The notes: generated by a model from the sequence alone, not told the origin. A stretch of DNA of 64,000 nucleotides from Synchiropus splendidus (GCF_027744825.2 NC_071336.1:16524501-16588500); one strand, 5' to 3'. Shown: positions 15,101 through 27,115, numbered from the stretch's first letter. Numbers and translations are program-made.

Positions 15101-18100
15101 ATCAACCATTAACCCCATCACAGTGGGGTTCCTCAGTTTCAGCTCAGGCAGACATTTTTTGGAAACTCCAAAACATCAGTCACTCATTCTCTAACTCTGG
15201 CAGTGATCTCATGAAGACTTCATGGTTTAAGGAGTCTCTCAGGAGTCTACACGGCCACTTGCACTGTTGGACTTCAGCAACTATTTGTGACACTTTCATT
15301 TAGCATGGCAATCACTCAGGAGCACTTCAGCAACAGCTGCTCTGGGCCAATACGCTGACAAATGTCATGTGGCATTCAGCAACAGCTTCATTGGCTTCAT
15401 TGTGGAACACCTGCAAGGTCTGTTAGGGCTAACTTCCGTAATGGCTGTTCTGTGTTCGCCTCTGAGACAACGATACACTGGAACCCATGTACTTCTGCAG
15501 GCACTAAGATGCAAATACAACCACACACGCTCACATATGCAGCTATTACATACTGTCATTCTTTGAGGGACATACAGTATTTATTTGACGTGACAATAAC
15601 ATACACTTAATCATCTTGAGGTCAATCCACAAAACTGAAGTACTCTAAAGCATATAAATAACTTGGTCAAACCTGGTGCCTGATAATAGAATTAGATTGA
15701 TAGAAATGAAGAAAGAAAAGGTGCCACCATTCTGCCGTGAAGCAGAAACTGTTGGAGGACCACAGACTGTGTCATTGTGGCTTGTGAGTTATTGGAAGTA
15801 TTTCACTGGGAGAATATGACAAACAAAACAAAGTGTGTGAGAACCATACCACTGAGCAATTAAGCGTAGAAAGATTGAATCTGCACAATAAAGGAGTCGA
15901 CATTGCATGTGTAGTAAAAGGCATTCGTCCTCATTTCGAGGCATTTACAGGAAAGCGATCCCACATCCAAACACACACCCCCTGGCTCATTCATTATTCC
16001 TCACAGTCAGCTGCAGGGCTTCTCAAATGTGGTCTGTCGTGGTTTGGGCACAACAAACTCTCCCCTGTGGACACACAAAGCTGGAGGTACTTTGTTCATT
16101 TTGTGGCCTTGAGAACTTTGTGTATCACGTCAGTGTGCTAACTTTTAAAACTTGAATAAAACTTGAATATGAAAGTCCAAACATGGGTTCCAACCTTGTG
16201 GAGATACGATTTACTATATGACACCAATATAATAAAAAGCTATTTAACAAGAGAGTATTACCGAGTATTACTTTTGTCCACAACAAAGAAGCTCCGTCAC
16301 ACTAACTCCAGACCATGACTCTTAGGAAGAACACGTCTACACCAGGAGAACATCCAACGGTCTCCAATCGATCCATGCTGAACAGTTACCTTTGAGGTTC
16401 AAAACCTGAGGTTTGAGTTTGAGGGGAGACCTGGTTAACCGCTCCACACCACAGTGGTTGTGATGTGCACAGACCATTTAATTTAATTTGGCTTCTTGAC
16501 TTAGGGGCCAGATGAGACCAATGTTTATGAGAGAGAAGGGATGATTCTCTTCCACAGCAGAAAGAACAACAAAGGTGGAAGAAAAACAAAAGAAAAGGTA
16601 CTCAAGAGAAATCCATGGGTTTGGGTTTGTGAGTGTTCACCATGTTAATCATTCTCCTCACTAGTGCATCTCATTCCTCATGTCCTACTGTAACCAATGA
16701 TGTGAAGAGCTGTCCAAACAGAGAGGTCATGTCAATCTTCTAGAGCCACTGCCAACCTCCCACCACTTGTCTGAGAGACTTGTGTATGTGTGTACTATTT
16801 ACTTACTACTTATATCTTATTAAGTTATTTCGTCATGATATTCGATTATATACTATGGATATTTATTCATTGTTATTTGTTGCATGATAGCTTGTGACTT
16901 CACTTTTGGTATGGCATTTTTTGATTGGCATTACTTTGCTGTCATTGGAAGTTTGCAGATTGTTGACGTTTAAGACGCCCATCTGCCCCCAGGGTTTGCG
17001 TAGGACAGAGAGGTCCTACATCATGTGATGACCCGTAAGCAAGTTCAATCACTGAATGGGAGCTGCTAGACGTTATTTACCGTAACACAACACAACACAT
17101 GTAGTTCTGTACACAGAACGAGGTCTGAACTTTGCCTCAGATAAGCGTTGGCTGTTGTTATAGCAAGAATACTTCAAACAACCTCTCAGGCAATGACACT
17201 TCACCCCTCTGCTCTGGTAATAACAGTAACTTGGGGAGTGGCAAGCTAGTCATATTTTGATATTCTTCTTCACTTTATACTATTGACATTCCTCCCTGTG
17301 AGGATGAAATGGCGCCCAACCCCAACCGGTTCCAGAAAGGCTTACACATATGAAGTACCAGAGGAATTAGCTATAAACACTAAAAAGTCTTGAGGTACTT
17401 GAGTCAAAGCAGCAAAGGACATACTGGTAATTAGGCAGCTAAAAAAAAGAGCCATCACATTAGAGGCTTGCAGGCAACCTGTGTTTACTCATCAAAGCTC
17501 ACTACGAATCCACACACACATATGCGCACACACACACGCTAGTATCGCTATCTTTGCGTGGACTCTAAACCAAACTTAAACCCAGTTATAAAATGCAATC
17601 CTTTTTACTTTAAAGTCTTCATCCTCAAATTTGTGGGGCCCAGCCAAATGGTCCTCACAAAGGCATAAGGTCCCCACCTGAAGGTGTTTTGTCAAGAATC
17701 GGTCCCCACAAGTCAAGATAAACAGGGACACACACACACATGTGCATCCATAGGTGCTCACACGGACAAAGCCACAGCTTTGTTCCATCCAAACGCCCCT
17801 GGAAACACTCCTCAAGAGCCAAGACTCCTTTGTGTGTGTTTTGGATGTGTGTGAACCTTTGACCTTCCTCAGGGAAGCAGCACCAGTGGGGAAGTTGGGG
17901 TGGGGGGGTGTGATGGGATCATAAACAAAGCTGGTCCTCCTCACTGCTGTGCTGTTGCACTGTTAGCATCCTTGGTTTAACACCATCAGAACAACTCTTC
18001 AGGGCAACTGCGCTCCAACACCGTGAGGCATCGCACCACTTGATTTTCAATAACAGAAGATGTGGTAACACATTGAACAGTGAAGTTATGAAAGATGAGG

Positions 18101-21100
18101 GTTTCGTTTCGTTTATTTTGCCCAAGGAAGAGAATGGGTGCAGATCACTGCGACTGTAGGAGAGAACAATTTTACAGTGCTTTAACCAGAATGTGATGTC
18201 TGTTTACCACTTTGCTGTCAAATAACAAGCCATTAACAGGTTCACCTTTTTAGATGACAGGAAACAAATACGTCTCCCACACAACTGAAACATTTGTTAC
18301 AGGTTGTTAAGTGCATTTGTTATCTTTCACTTATCTTAAAATGGGGGGATAAGTGGCTGACTGGATCAGCACAAAAGCTTTTTGGACTATATTGATATAG
18401 GTCACATGCTCGTGATAGCGAGGGAAGTACATGGATGACCTCTCCATCAATACAGTCAAGGCAGACATTTCTGCATAGATTCCGCAGCTCATATAAGCAC
18501 ACAAACAAACCATCATGCCAAAGTGGTTGATTAGATTAGATTCGATTAGATGTCCTTTATCAGTCCCACAGTGGGGAAATTCTATGTGTCACAGCTTTTC
18601 CTGATGGTAACTAGGAATGGCAACTTGACCCTCTATTTTCAGCGTGAAAGAAGTATTCACTTTCACCACTACCTTACAAACTCAGCCCCTCTGGAAATAC
18701 TGAGGAGATCCATGGAGAATTGAGACATTAAAGCTAGTCCTGGGTCTGCCCTGTGTCCTCCTCCCAGTCAGTTTTTCATACATTAACTGTACATCACATT
18801 TCCCCACACTGGGGATTAAAAGGTTAATGGTTATGATGGTTATTTAATCTATGCAGAAATAGTTTCCTGGATGAAGGTATATGCTTGTATATGCTGCTAC
18901 ATTTGTGGCGTGTCTAATGCTAACTTTTTTTTGGTACGCTGGAGTTATTTTGTTGATGAAGAGAGAGACACCTTGTTGGAGTGCGCAATTTAACAGAAAG
19001 TCTAACTGGACTGATGTCTTTAGAACAAACTCATCACTCACATAATATACAGTATCACAATGTATCGTCTCACCACCGCGGACAGTATATGAAGTTCCAT
19101 CAGGTGCAGAAGGGATGCCTCAAAGGGATAAAAACTCAAGACAGCGGAGTAGAGACACCCTTCTGATGAAACTTGTTTGTGATATTTTCCTTTATTCCCA
19201 GACACTAAAGAACAGGGCAGCATGTGACACTGATGACAGACCCAGTGACAGACATGGCTGCAAAATGTGAGGACATCTCAGGAGGTCCAATGACCAATAG
19301 ATTCATTCTTAAATCCACACGCTCATACTGTTCTTCCATAATCAACTCGAGTACTTCATCTTCTAATTGATAGTGCTGAGGAAGCAGCTCTTTTTAATCT
19401 ACACCAAAGACACGGTAGCAAAGGCGAAACTGTACGTCATCTTTGACCACAACAATCCATCTACCCGCATCCATCTATCTGTGCACGCAGGCTGCACAGA
19501 TATTCTGCTGTCAAACAAAGCAATGGCAAATGTCATGAGGTACACAGAAAGCCACAGAAGCACAGTCTCATAATGTAAAGATGAATTTATGAAAAAGTCC
19601 ACAACAATAAGTAATAACAGAAGTTTGCAAAACAAGCTTATAGCCGTCGTATAGGAAAATCAGTATAACTTCAGTATTAGTATACTAGAGTGTACTACAG
19701 GCCTGACCAACTCGCGTCTCTTTCCCCAGGCTTTTCACCAAATGAGCCACTGAACTGGCTCCAATTTTGGTCAAGTTGCTATTGAGATGATTGTTTATAC
19801 AGGAAATAAGACAAAAAAGTAAGAGCTATTCCGGCGAAATGTCAAAATAGACTTTGACTTGCGTTTAATTTTGAAACATAAACAATAAACCTCACCGCAT
19901 GCGCTCCAAGCCCCCGCCCCCGGCTTGGAGCACGTTCAATGCCGATGTGAGTTGTTGAGTTGTGGAGTGCCATCAGATCCACGATCAACACGATTAACAT
20001 TGCTTAGTTCCATGTTTCACTTTGTCATTCCCTAAACTAAATGCATGGCATGTGTTTCACCTATTATTCATTGTTGATCGTCATGAAGCCTGTTTAATTC
20101 AGTGGAGTGACGATGAGACGCTCCAGTCTGCAGCGTCACTCACACACACAGACCGCGGCGACGTTATTGGTGGCATGAGCCACATAAAAAATACAGTAAA
20201 TTAAATGGCGCACACATTTATATCTATGCCGCTTGATATTTTATATGAATTTTAAAAATACATGCACAAGAAACATACGTTGGACACAAACCAGCAACCT
20301 TGTGACACACAGGGATGTGCTTTAACCGCTATACCGCCACTAAGTGACATGACCAGCTGTTTAGGTGAGCCTTACAGTTTCACATATTTGTACAATGTGG
20401 CTCTTTTCAGCAACACAGTAAAACAATGTGGCTGTTAGCCTCTGACTGGTTGGCCACCCCTGATGTACTGTTAGAAAGAGTATATTAATGCTGGCAAATG
20501 AACCCCCAGGGTGTTGTGTGAATGTCGTGCATATAGCATGTTAGCGTTTTTAAAAACGCACAGGACTGACTTCCAAACACTCCAACAGCCTGTGAATGTG
20601 AATCGCACCCACGCAAGAGAAGATCTCTCATCCTCTCCTGCAGTCAGGCTGTGTAGGTAGGAACAACTAGCAGGTGAAAACGAAAACACCTCATCAAGAG
20701 AAACACTAGACATTACCAGAAGGTGCTTTGAGAACATGCAATTACGGCTAAATCTGGAGGTTTGGAGCAGAGACGTAGAATTAAGGGAGGTGAATAACAA
20801 CTGAGTCAGCAGGACAGTGTGAAGGATGGGGACGACAGCCCCCACAGCAGTCTGGTTCAGGGTTGAGGTGACTGATCCGCTGATTTAAAAGTGATTCATC
20901 ACAGGCAGCACAAATGTAAATGTGTCACGCTTGTTTTGCCAGACTGGTCCAGGTAAGTTTTCCATCTCTTCCTTACAAGGAAAGGAAGACGAAAGTTACA
21001 GATCTCTACGTCAGTGTATGCTGGAGTGCCGTCTGACTGTTTAGCTAAATCACAAAACAGCTTTGTCATTTCCCACATACACAGTGTTGGGCTGTGGTGA

Positions 21101-22007
21101 TCGCAGGTGAACGTGTGTTTATGTGTGTTCAAGGCCGCTCCATCCCAAAGGGGGAAGACCTGGGTTGAGCAGATGGTCATAATTACCAGCGCGACTGAGG
21201 AGTTGGGGGTGTTGCGTAAAAAGAAAGGGGGTAACATTGCAGCGCAGTAAAATCGACCTGCATTATGGCCAAGCTCCTTCCTTTTTCATCCACACACACA
21301 CACGTCAGACCAGACCAAAGTTGTCTCAGAACATATATATTACATGATACAAATAGAAGAACACAGTGAGGTGTAATACAGTTGAAAGGAAATGAAACAA
21401 CTTCCTGTTTCTGACGTGAAATACAGTGAACCAAAACCTGGTAAAACATACAGCATATTTTACTATGCTATGATATTCCAGCTTGTAGCCAGTGAATAGC
21501 CAATAATATATATGTTAAAAGGAAGAGGAATTTCACTATAAAACAATTTATGTGTTGTGAGTCAACTTTTACAGTTGACGTAAATGGTAAGTATGTAAAT
21601 GGTGATACACGCATAAATACCTTGCACACCGTGTTTGCACGAAATTAACATGCTGTCAATGGTACTGAGAAACAACCACGAAGTATAGCGGCTTGCCCGC
21701 GTCGGGTGAGGCGGAGTTGGGAGGATGTTGGGCGGCTGAAGGGAGAAGCAGGTGGCGATTCAACAAAAGACGCTGTGATAATAAGAAGCTGTGTTTGGTG
21801 CGGAAACTGTCGGTGTCGAGGAGAGCACTGACCTGCATGTGTAATGTCGGACAGGTCGTAGTTCTTGGCGTTGCGGGGAAACTCCTTCAGTTTTCTGTTG
21901 GCCAAGTTGAGCGCTCCACTCGCGGCAGCTTCCTCCAGCGCCTTCTCCACGTTTCGGCTGGCCGCTACTGTGGCCGGCAGCTGGGCTCCATCCCCAGCAG
22001 CCATCAA
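71..22007 (-). CDS. lrch4: LRCH4-like protein, 5' half (six coding exons, gene runs off the left edge)
   Basis: Leucine-rich repeat and calponin-homology family member. Exons join in frame with GT-AG introns: 22007-21833, 2207-2063, 1961-1832, 1618-1513, 1232-986 and 167-71, giving 300 codons. The N-terminal block (ALEEAAASGALNLANRKL, then YDLSDIT) is followed by successive LRRs (DLSKNRLCELPEEL, LIVSNNKL, DVSCNELQCLPAEL, LDVSCNRITHVPLCYRHL), the family motif NNPLQMPP and KGKYHIFKYLNMEAC, then the acidic/serine segment LDSGFNSVDSGSKRWSGNE. Among LRCH1-4 the YDLSDIT and SVDSGSKRWSGNE segments fit LRCH4 best. The family's C-terminal CH domain (plus a membrane segment in LRCH4) is expected left of position 1. 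The start is the first of two adjacent ATG codons (22007 or 22004). The gene is divergent from h2az1. LRCH proteins are thought to be cytoskeletal or signalling scaffolds; that role is family knowledge, not shown here. Confidence 0.93.
986..1232 (-). CDS. lrch4: lrch4 coding exon 5 (last LRRs)
   Basis: Acceptor CGTTTAG|AAATCTCAG and donor AGCTG|GTGAGG. With the upstream G it reads EISELPLVRLDVSCNRITHV, then LQSILLDNNPLQMPP and KGKYHIFKYLNMEAC. A second AG nine bases downstream (1225-1224) is in frame and would drop three residues (EIS). The longer form keeps the family spacing between LPE and LPLVRLD and is preferred. Confidence 0.92.
1513..1618 (-). CDS. lrch4: lrch4 coding exon 4 (LRR)
   Basis: Acceptor TTACAG|GACGTC and donor GAGG|GTAACT. 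Encodes DVSCNELQCLPAELGQLE, then LRDLNLRRNQLTTLPE plus one base. Confidence 0.93.
1832..1961 (-). CDS. lrch4: lrch4 coding exon 3 (LRR)
   Basis: Acceptor TCCACAG|TCGAAAT and donor CAGCTG|GTATGA. It was found by reading the minus strand in the phase set by exon 2 and encodes SRNLLSSLPPSLFQLPLLR, LIVSNNKL and LTHLRQL. One leucine is extra in QLPLLRVL compared with mammalian LRCH proteins (QLPLRVL). Confidence 0.92.
2063..2207 (-). CDS. lrch4: lrch4 coding exon 2 (LRR)
   Basis: Acceptor TTTTCAG|ATCTCTCC and donor CTCAG|GTGAGT. Encodes DLSKNRLCELPEELCQF, then LSLYHNGMRSL and ALTYLNL, close to the first LRRs of LRCH4. Leaves 2 nt for the next exon. Confidence 0.94.
2955..2995. repeat. Dispersed-repeat fragment with inverted arms
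   Basis: GTGCCAAACTCAA at 2955-2967 is mirrored by TTGAGTTTGACAC at 2983-2995 (one mismatch), with GGGGGCCAAA between. The wording resembles the tgtcaaactc...gggggccaaa core of a common vertebrate dispersed repeat. Family not determined. Confidence 0.4.
3664..3697. repeat. (TG)n microsatellite, interrupted
   Basis: TG dinucleotides with CA and CG interruptions in lrch4 intron 1. Confidence 0.85.
17512..17538. repeat. (CA)n microsatellite, interrupted
   Basis: Short CA tracts with TATG and GC interruptions. They abut the CA-linked dispersed repeat that follows, as in the other copies of that family. Confidence 0.8.
17559..17740 (+). repeat. CA-linked dispersed repeat, copy A
   Basis: Contains CTAAACCAAACTTAAACCC, CAGTTATAA, TTGTGGGGCC, GGTCCTCACAAAGGC and GGTCCCCACAAGTCAAG and ends in a CA run. 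The same words in the same order recur at 23215, 24266 and 24555 and in their duplicated copies, so this is a diverged member of one repeat family that carries CA tracts at its edges. Confidence 0.6.
18530..18596 (+). repeat. GATTA repeats plus fish dispersed-repeat tail
   Basis: Short GATTA-type repeats are followed by GTCCTTTATCAGTCCCACAG and TGGGGAAATTC, a string I associate with the 3' tail of a common teleost retroelement or SINE. The body of the element is not clear, so the class is uncertain. Confidence 0.45.
19698..20462. mobile_element. Non-autonomous hAT-like DNA transposon, 765 bp
   Basis: The left end CAGGCCTGACCAAC and the reverse complement of the right end, CAGGGGTGGCCAAC, match at 11 of 14 positions and have the CAGG...CCAAC form usual for hAT ends. 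They are flanked by 8-base sequences gtgtacta (19690-19697) and atgtactg (20463-20470) that agree at 6 of 8 positions, consistent with an aged hAT target duplication. No transposase frame is present. A perfect 10-base inverted repeat lies inside at 19903-19931. The element sits in lrch4 intron 1. Confidence 0.65.
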
Positions 22008-22320
22008 ACACCCCGCTATTCCTTCGCTTCTACTTTGTTCCGTGCGCCCGGTACACTTTCATAACCCGGGCCTGGTGGTCAACTCCACACCGAGAACTTC
22101 TCCCCACTGGCTTTCGTGAAGAAAGTGGTGAGAAACGCAGTCGGACGACCCGAGGAAGAGGAGAGTCCTGCCCGCTTCCTCACACAACGGGAGCCGCTGA
22201 GACGAAGGGAGCGCTGGAAGCTGTCAGTCTTCCAGGAAGTAGCATCAAGCTACTCGATGTGGCAGTCGATGCAAACGGAAACGTACGCATTAGCCACAAA
22301 ATAAAGCCAACCACGTGCCG
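21690..22320 (-). promoter_or_regulatory. Probable lrch4 promoter and 5' UTR, GC-rich
   Basis: Sequence over and upstream of the lrch4 start codon is richer in CG dinucleotides than its surroundings and has no TATA box near the start. A CACGTG E-box lies at 22312-22317, and a reverse-strand GGAAGT-type ETS-like site is present near 22235. The extent is inferred from composition and position only; the transcription start cannot be fixed. Confidence 0.45.
21833..22007 (-). CDS. lrch4: lrch4 coding exon 1
   Basis: Starts MMAAGDGAQLPATVAAS and ends YDLSDITHA plus one base. The donor reads GCAG|GTCAGT. Its 58 codons plus 1 nt join in phase to the exon at 2207. Either ATG of the MM pair could start translation. 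Confidence 0.92.
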
Positions 22321-23214
22321 CAAGAAAGCGGTACAGAGACTAAAGAGAGATGTGACTCAGACTATTAAGTTAACGATGGGTTATGAGGAATACTCCTGAT
22401 TTATAGTTAATCAAGTATTGTTTATGATTGCAATAAGTTTCCCTAAAAATAATTCTCAATGCAGTGATCATATCAATACAGTTCAGAATCTTTTGGGTGG
22501 GTTTCACGAAATTGTGACTTGCGATATTTTTTTAAAGATCTGTCCATCTTTAAATTAGATAGAATATAAATAATACTCGCATTTTTATTTGTGGTGACGC
22601 TAATTTTTACCATAAGATTAAAAGTTTGGGCTTCAGATATAGTACAGATATTACATAATCATCTTGGTTTTTGTTTGCTAGACACGACATAAAAGACGTT
22701 TCCTAAATTTTACTTTGACAGTCTCAGCCGGATGTCGTCAAGAAACAGCACTCGTCCCCTGGATTTCGCGCATGGGGGACTCAAAAAGGGGTGCAGCTCA
22801 TGGGGGTGGGCGTGGACCAGAGGGGGAGTATTTGGATTGACGGGACTCGGGGCGGATCTTCCACGCTCTCATTACGGTCGTCTACTGTATTTAAATGAGC
22901 AGTGAAGTTGACTGATCCTTTCAGGTACCAATAAGACGCTGGATCCACTGTGACCTCACAACTATATCGTTCAATTAAATCAAGGGAGGATCCAATTAAT
23001 GTAGCATTAATCATGAATGGAAGCTCATTCATTGTTCTGTTGGAGCCTGATAACAGTAAAGTGCGGCTGCTCGTGAAAATGGAGACCAAACAAAGAGATT
23101 CACGTAACTGCAGAGTTGGCAGGTTCACGCCATCCGTGACTGCTGGTGCCTTGATTCCCCCTTTCCTCGATCACACTCACGCTCAGGTTTGTGGCCTCCG
23201 ATCATTGACACAGT

Positions 23215-23395
23215 GCTTTTCACCCTAAACCTAACCGTCCAAAACACATGGAAAATGACTAAACGTAACCAGGACTCTGACCCAAACGTGGCTGTTTTGA
23301 AGTCTTTGCCTTGTGGGGTCCTGCAAATGCGGTATTTTCCCCTAAATTGGTCCTCACTAGGATAGATAAGCTTAAACACACAGACACACACATCA
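23215..23395 (+). repeat. CA-linked dispersed repeat, copy B
   Basis: Contains CACCCTAAACCTAACCGTCC, ACCAGGACTCTGACCC, CCTTGTGGGGTCCTGC and TTGGTCCTCACTAGG, ending in a short CACACAGACACACAC run. Duplicated unchanged at 27910-28090. Confidence 0.6.
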
Positions 23396-24123
23396 TAAGC
23401 ATAAGCATTGTCCCCTCCTGGTCCCCATCATCCCCTCGCCAGCCTCCCTTCCAGATCCCAACAGCCCCCTCTCACCTCTCCCCTGTCCCACTGGACCATC
23501 TGTCAAACCCCTGCTGGACCAGTCACCCAGCTGCACCGCGGCTAATCGGTGGGGGGTCACTTTCTTTCTTAGCAGTCATGAAATCCATTAATGGTCACTG
23601 GTTTAGCCATTCTCCCCACTGTACGTCTGTGAGATTACATTCAAAGTATAATACTCACTGAACTGCAGCATAAAAGGAGCCCCTCCGCTGCTGCTCTGAT
23701 TTCACATTCAAATACAGACTATGATTTAAAAAAAAAAAAACATTCTGAGATCATCTAAAGTAGCCTCACTGTACATGTTTCCATTCAGAATTCCTCATTT
23801 TGGGGATCCAGTCTTGCGGTTAAAGAGTTTGGTCTTCAACATTTCTTGATTCCTGATGTTGTTTAGAGTGGATCAAACGCATTTTATTTGGACGTGAAAC
23901 AGCAAACGTCTCTTCTGATTAATTATGAATGACGAATTATTGTCATGTTTTGATCTTGTTGTCGCGTCTCTTATTTTAAACCGTGAAGCACTTAGTGAGT
24001 GCTGTCTGTGAAAGGTGGGATACAAATATAGTTTACTGACTCAGATTGTAAAACCCGGATTGTCCTGAGCATTCAGTCTGTCAGAGGAGACAAGAGCTCA
24101 CCACATAATATAATAATGACTGG

Positions 24124-24125
<2 letters not shown>

Positions 24126-24218
<93 letters not shown>
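24126..24218. repeat. (CA)n microsatellite, 93 bp
   Basis: Uninterrupted CA repeat in duplication copy 1. The partner in copy 2 is 2 bases longer. Confidence 0.97.
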
Positions 24219-24222
<4 letters not shown>

Positions 24223-24265
24223 GTTACTCTTTGTGGCAGCCTCTCATTGCCATCGCCCTTTCCCC

Positions 24266-24420
24266 AGTCTCTCACCCTAAACCTAACCGTCCAAAAGACA
24301 TGGCTCACCTTAACCAGGACTCTGAACCAAACTTAAACCCAGTTATAATGGCCCAGTTATTTTTAACTTTTCTCCCTCAAATTCTATGTGGACTGGCCAA
24401 AATGTCACACAGAGCATATC
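24266..24420 (+). repeat. CA-linked dispersed repeat, copy C
   Basis: Contains CACCCTAAACCTAACCGTCC, CAGGACTCTGAACCAAAC, TTAAACCCAGTTATAA and GTGGACTGGCCAAAATGTC. Closest to copies A and B. Duplicated at 28963-29117. Confidence 0.6.
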
Positions 24421-24554
24421 ACAATATCACAGAGCAAAACGTACTCATAAGATCGATGACTTGTCAAAGATCGATCCACCAAAGAAACTTAATACATGTA
24501 CACATGCACGTGTTGGTATCTCTATCTTAGTACAGACCTGTCATTGCCATGATG

Positions 24555-24770
24555 CTTTCCCCAGCCTTTCACTCTTAACTTAACCATCCAAAACAAATGT
24601 CTAACCTGAACCAGGATTGTAAACCAAGCTTAAACCTCATTACTTTTACAGGCATTTTAGCCACCTAAACCTTGTGAGGACAGGCCAAAATATCTTCACA
24701 GGGCACAATGTCCTGACCAGAACGAAGGCTTGTCCAGACTTGGTACTCACAAGTATGGCAAAACAAGCCC
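24555..24770 (+). repeat. CA-linked dispersed repeat, copy D
   Basis: Contains AACTTAACCATCCAAAAC, GAACCAGGATTGTAAACC, CCTTGTGAGGACAGGCC and TTGGTACTCACAAGTATGG and is followed directly by a CA tract at 24771-24794. Duplicated at 29252-29467. Confidence 0.6.
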
Positions 24771-25762
24771 ACACACACACACACACACACACACTCACAG
24801 AGGACCGTCACTGTCAGTGAGCCAGACACATGAGAACCAACAGCAGTGACACAAATTCCTGCTAATGAGTGAGAATATTCATGTTTCTCGCTGACCTGGA
24901 TGCTTTTGTTAAAGTCCCAACAAGAGACAAACTGATTCTATTAAAGTACCGACCTGAGCACAGCCATTACTCAAAGCTGTTCTGATCACGACTAACCTCA
25001 GCACGCGCAAACATGGTGTTCAATTCCAATGAAAAGCACTGTTTTTTTCCCCAGCAGTGATGTCACATGTTCTCACGATCTTTGTCCATCTTTTCCTCAG
25101 AGCCATTCCTCACTTCCGCTCGGATCCTCTCGCTGGTTCCCATGAGGGTTGTTGAGACGTTTCCTGACTGGCAGAGTGGATTTCCCATCCCGCTTTAACA
25201 GAAGCCACTTTTCAGCAATCTCTCTTGACATAAGATGGAGGTATTATTACCGTGAAAGTTTTGGTTTCAGTGGTGAATCACATGACCTTTCAGAAGAGTT
25301 TTGGTAGTGTGTAAAAATGCTTTCTTCTGCAGGTTTCCCAAGCGTGTACAGTTGAGAGTGGACCCCAGAGTAGAGAGTCAAACAAGCCAGAGTTGGACCT
25401 GTTGGACTTTTTTCTGTTTAAGTTATAACAGAAAATTAAGTATATTTAAAATGTGTTTTGGAAATTATTTTTTATTCTTCAGGTTTATTTTTTAGTACTT
25501 TAAGGGGTACATATACAGAGAATCATCCACAACAAGTGAATAAAAGAAGGGTGGTGAATTGAGAATTGTCTTGTTTCCGAAAAGAGGTGAGATTGTTAAA
25601 AGAAAAGTGAAAAGAGGTGATTGGCAGCAGCTGAAGGGGAGCACAAGAAGTTGTCTTGAAGAGAAGAGGAGACAGGGTGACTCCTGAAAGGGGGTTGCTA
25701 CTGAGAATGAGTGGTATGTGATCTAGACGTGACCAGCCCAGCACCAGCTGCGCATGCTGCTG

Positions 25763-25763
<1 letters not shown>

Positions 25764-25801
<38 letters not shown>
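25764..25801. repeat. (CA)n microsatellite
   Basis: CA tract in duplication copy 1. The same tract recurs at 30461-30498 in copy 2. Confidence 0.95.
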
Positions 25802-25803
<2 letters not shown>

Positions 25804-27111
25804 AGCAGTAATGGCCTTATCAACCACTGATGTCTGGAGCCAGTTACACATTAACACGGCTGGAATATAAATGTTGTGGCAGCCTGAGCGGCAGCTGATA
25901 TCACGAGAAGTGATGCAGTCAACAACTACAGTGCACACATGAAACAGCTATAGCACACTTATATACAATAAAACATGGTCGGAAAAAACTGTAACAGCTC
26001 ATGCAGTGGTTTGTGTTTTGGATATGCAGGGTCGACATGCATATTTAAAGTCCGACCTCAGTCAGTCTAAGGCTGTAATTAATTTTCTCAGCAGTCATGT
26101 GAAAGGAAACCCCCTGATTCTAAGATACATACATACTTCTGTTGTCCCCAGAAGGCCTGACCCAAGCTTGCCACCTTACTTGAGTGGTAGCGCGCTCTAG
26201 TGGACAGAGTGCAAAACTGCAGCATATAGGTTAGATGCAGTTTCGATTAAGATTGTAGCTGACAATGCTACGAATACCAAATGACAACACTACATTCTCT
26301 CACTTAGTCTGATAAATTCCTCATTTTTAATTCATGAATATATTTTACAGACACCGCAAAATAGCTGGTAATAAATGCATTTCCCCACCAACGTCTTTAA
26401 ATGACCCCCAAAAATACAATTCTGGAAATTATTAGGAAAAAATATTAACTTTGTTCAATACAGCTCTAACACATGGACCATATCTGGTCCCTCAAGAGAA
26501 CTCATGTGACCAACAAGAGATGTGGTTGGCTCAAAATAATCTTCACTACGAATCAGGTGTTATGGTTACAACTGACACGCATGTCATTAAAATGGCACAC
26601 AAATATATCTGTCTTATACGGTTTTGCCATCTGGCGTGGGTGGCTGTTATAAGTCAGTAACTAATCTGGAAACTGAAAAATGACGGAATAAGTGATGCAA
26701 ACACAAAGGAATTAAATGAAAGACAGGAAGAGTTTTCATATATGTTTGTGCTTTGAGGAGAGCACTTCTCGTATTCTGAGTCTGTGGTGCAGCCACTTAA
26801 GGCTCTCGTTTCCTGTTGGAGGAGTGTCGCTTATACACACTTTCAGAAATCGCTACTTTGTTCAGCCAGCAGAGCAGAGCGTGTTTTAGAGTTTGTCCAT
26901 TATGTTTGACACCACTGAACTCAATCTTATGCTCTGGTCCAGACAGCCGATACAGACACGTCAAAGAACCGCAATTTTTTTTGCAGTTTTGGCTTGACTT
27001 ACATTTTTCTTTTTTTTCTTTTTATTTGTTCTATTTATTTTTAGTTCCATAACAATGGATTTTTGTTTTTTTGTTTTTTTTTGTTTTTATTATGGGGATT
27101 TATATTTGGGG

Positions 27112-27115
<4 letters not shown>

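Larger units (their letters stand above)
2208..21832 (-). other. lrch4 intron 1, 19.6 kb, no genes found
   Basis: Between exon 1 and exon 2 I see only short open frames without family resemblance, simple repeats, a hAT-like element at 19698-20462, a CA-linked dispersed repeat at 17559-17740 and other repeat fragments listed separately. No further LRCH exon is needed, because exons 1 and 2 join in frame and without a gap relative to the family. The open frames inside (for example at 9039-9472 and 14829-15194) show no recognisable domains. Confidence 0.8.

Noticed and set aside
20270..20345. tRNA-like wording (CCAGCAACCTTGTGACACAC, TAACCGCTATACCGCC) suggesting a tRNA gene or SINE head
   Set aside because: It lies inside the hAT-like element and cannot be folded into a convincing cloverleaf by eye.
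22781..23391. Open frames of 88-116 codons present in both copies of the duplicated block
   Set aside because: They recur only because the DNA is duplicated. They lie in repeat-rich sequence, overlap each other on both strands and show no domain, so presence twice is not evidence of coding.
24081..24308. Frames encoding long Cys-Val or Thr-His runs
   Set aside because: These are translations of (CA)n microsatellites.
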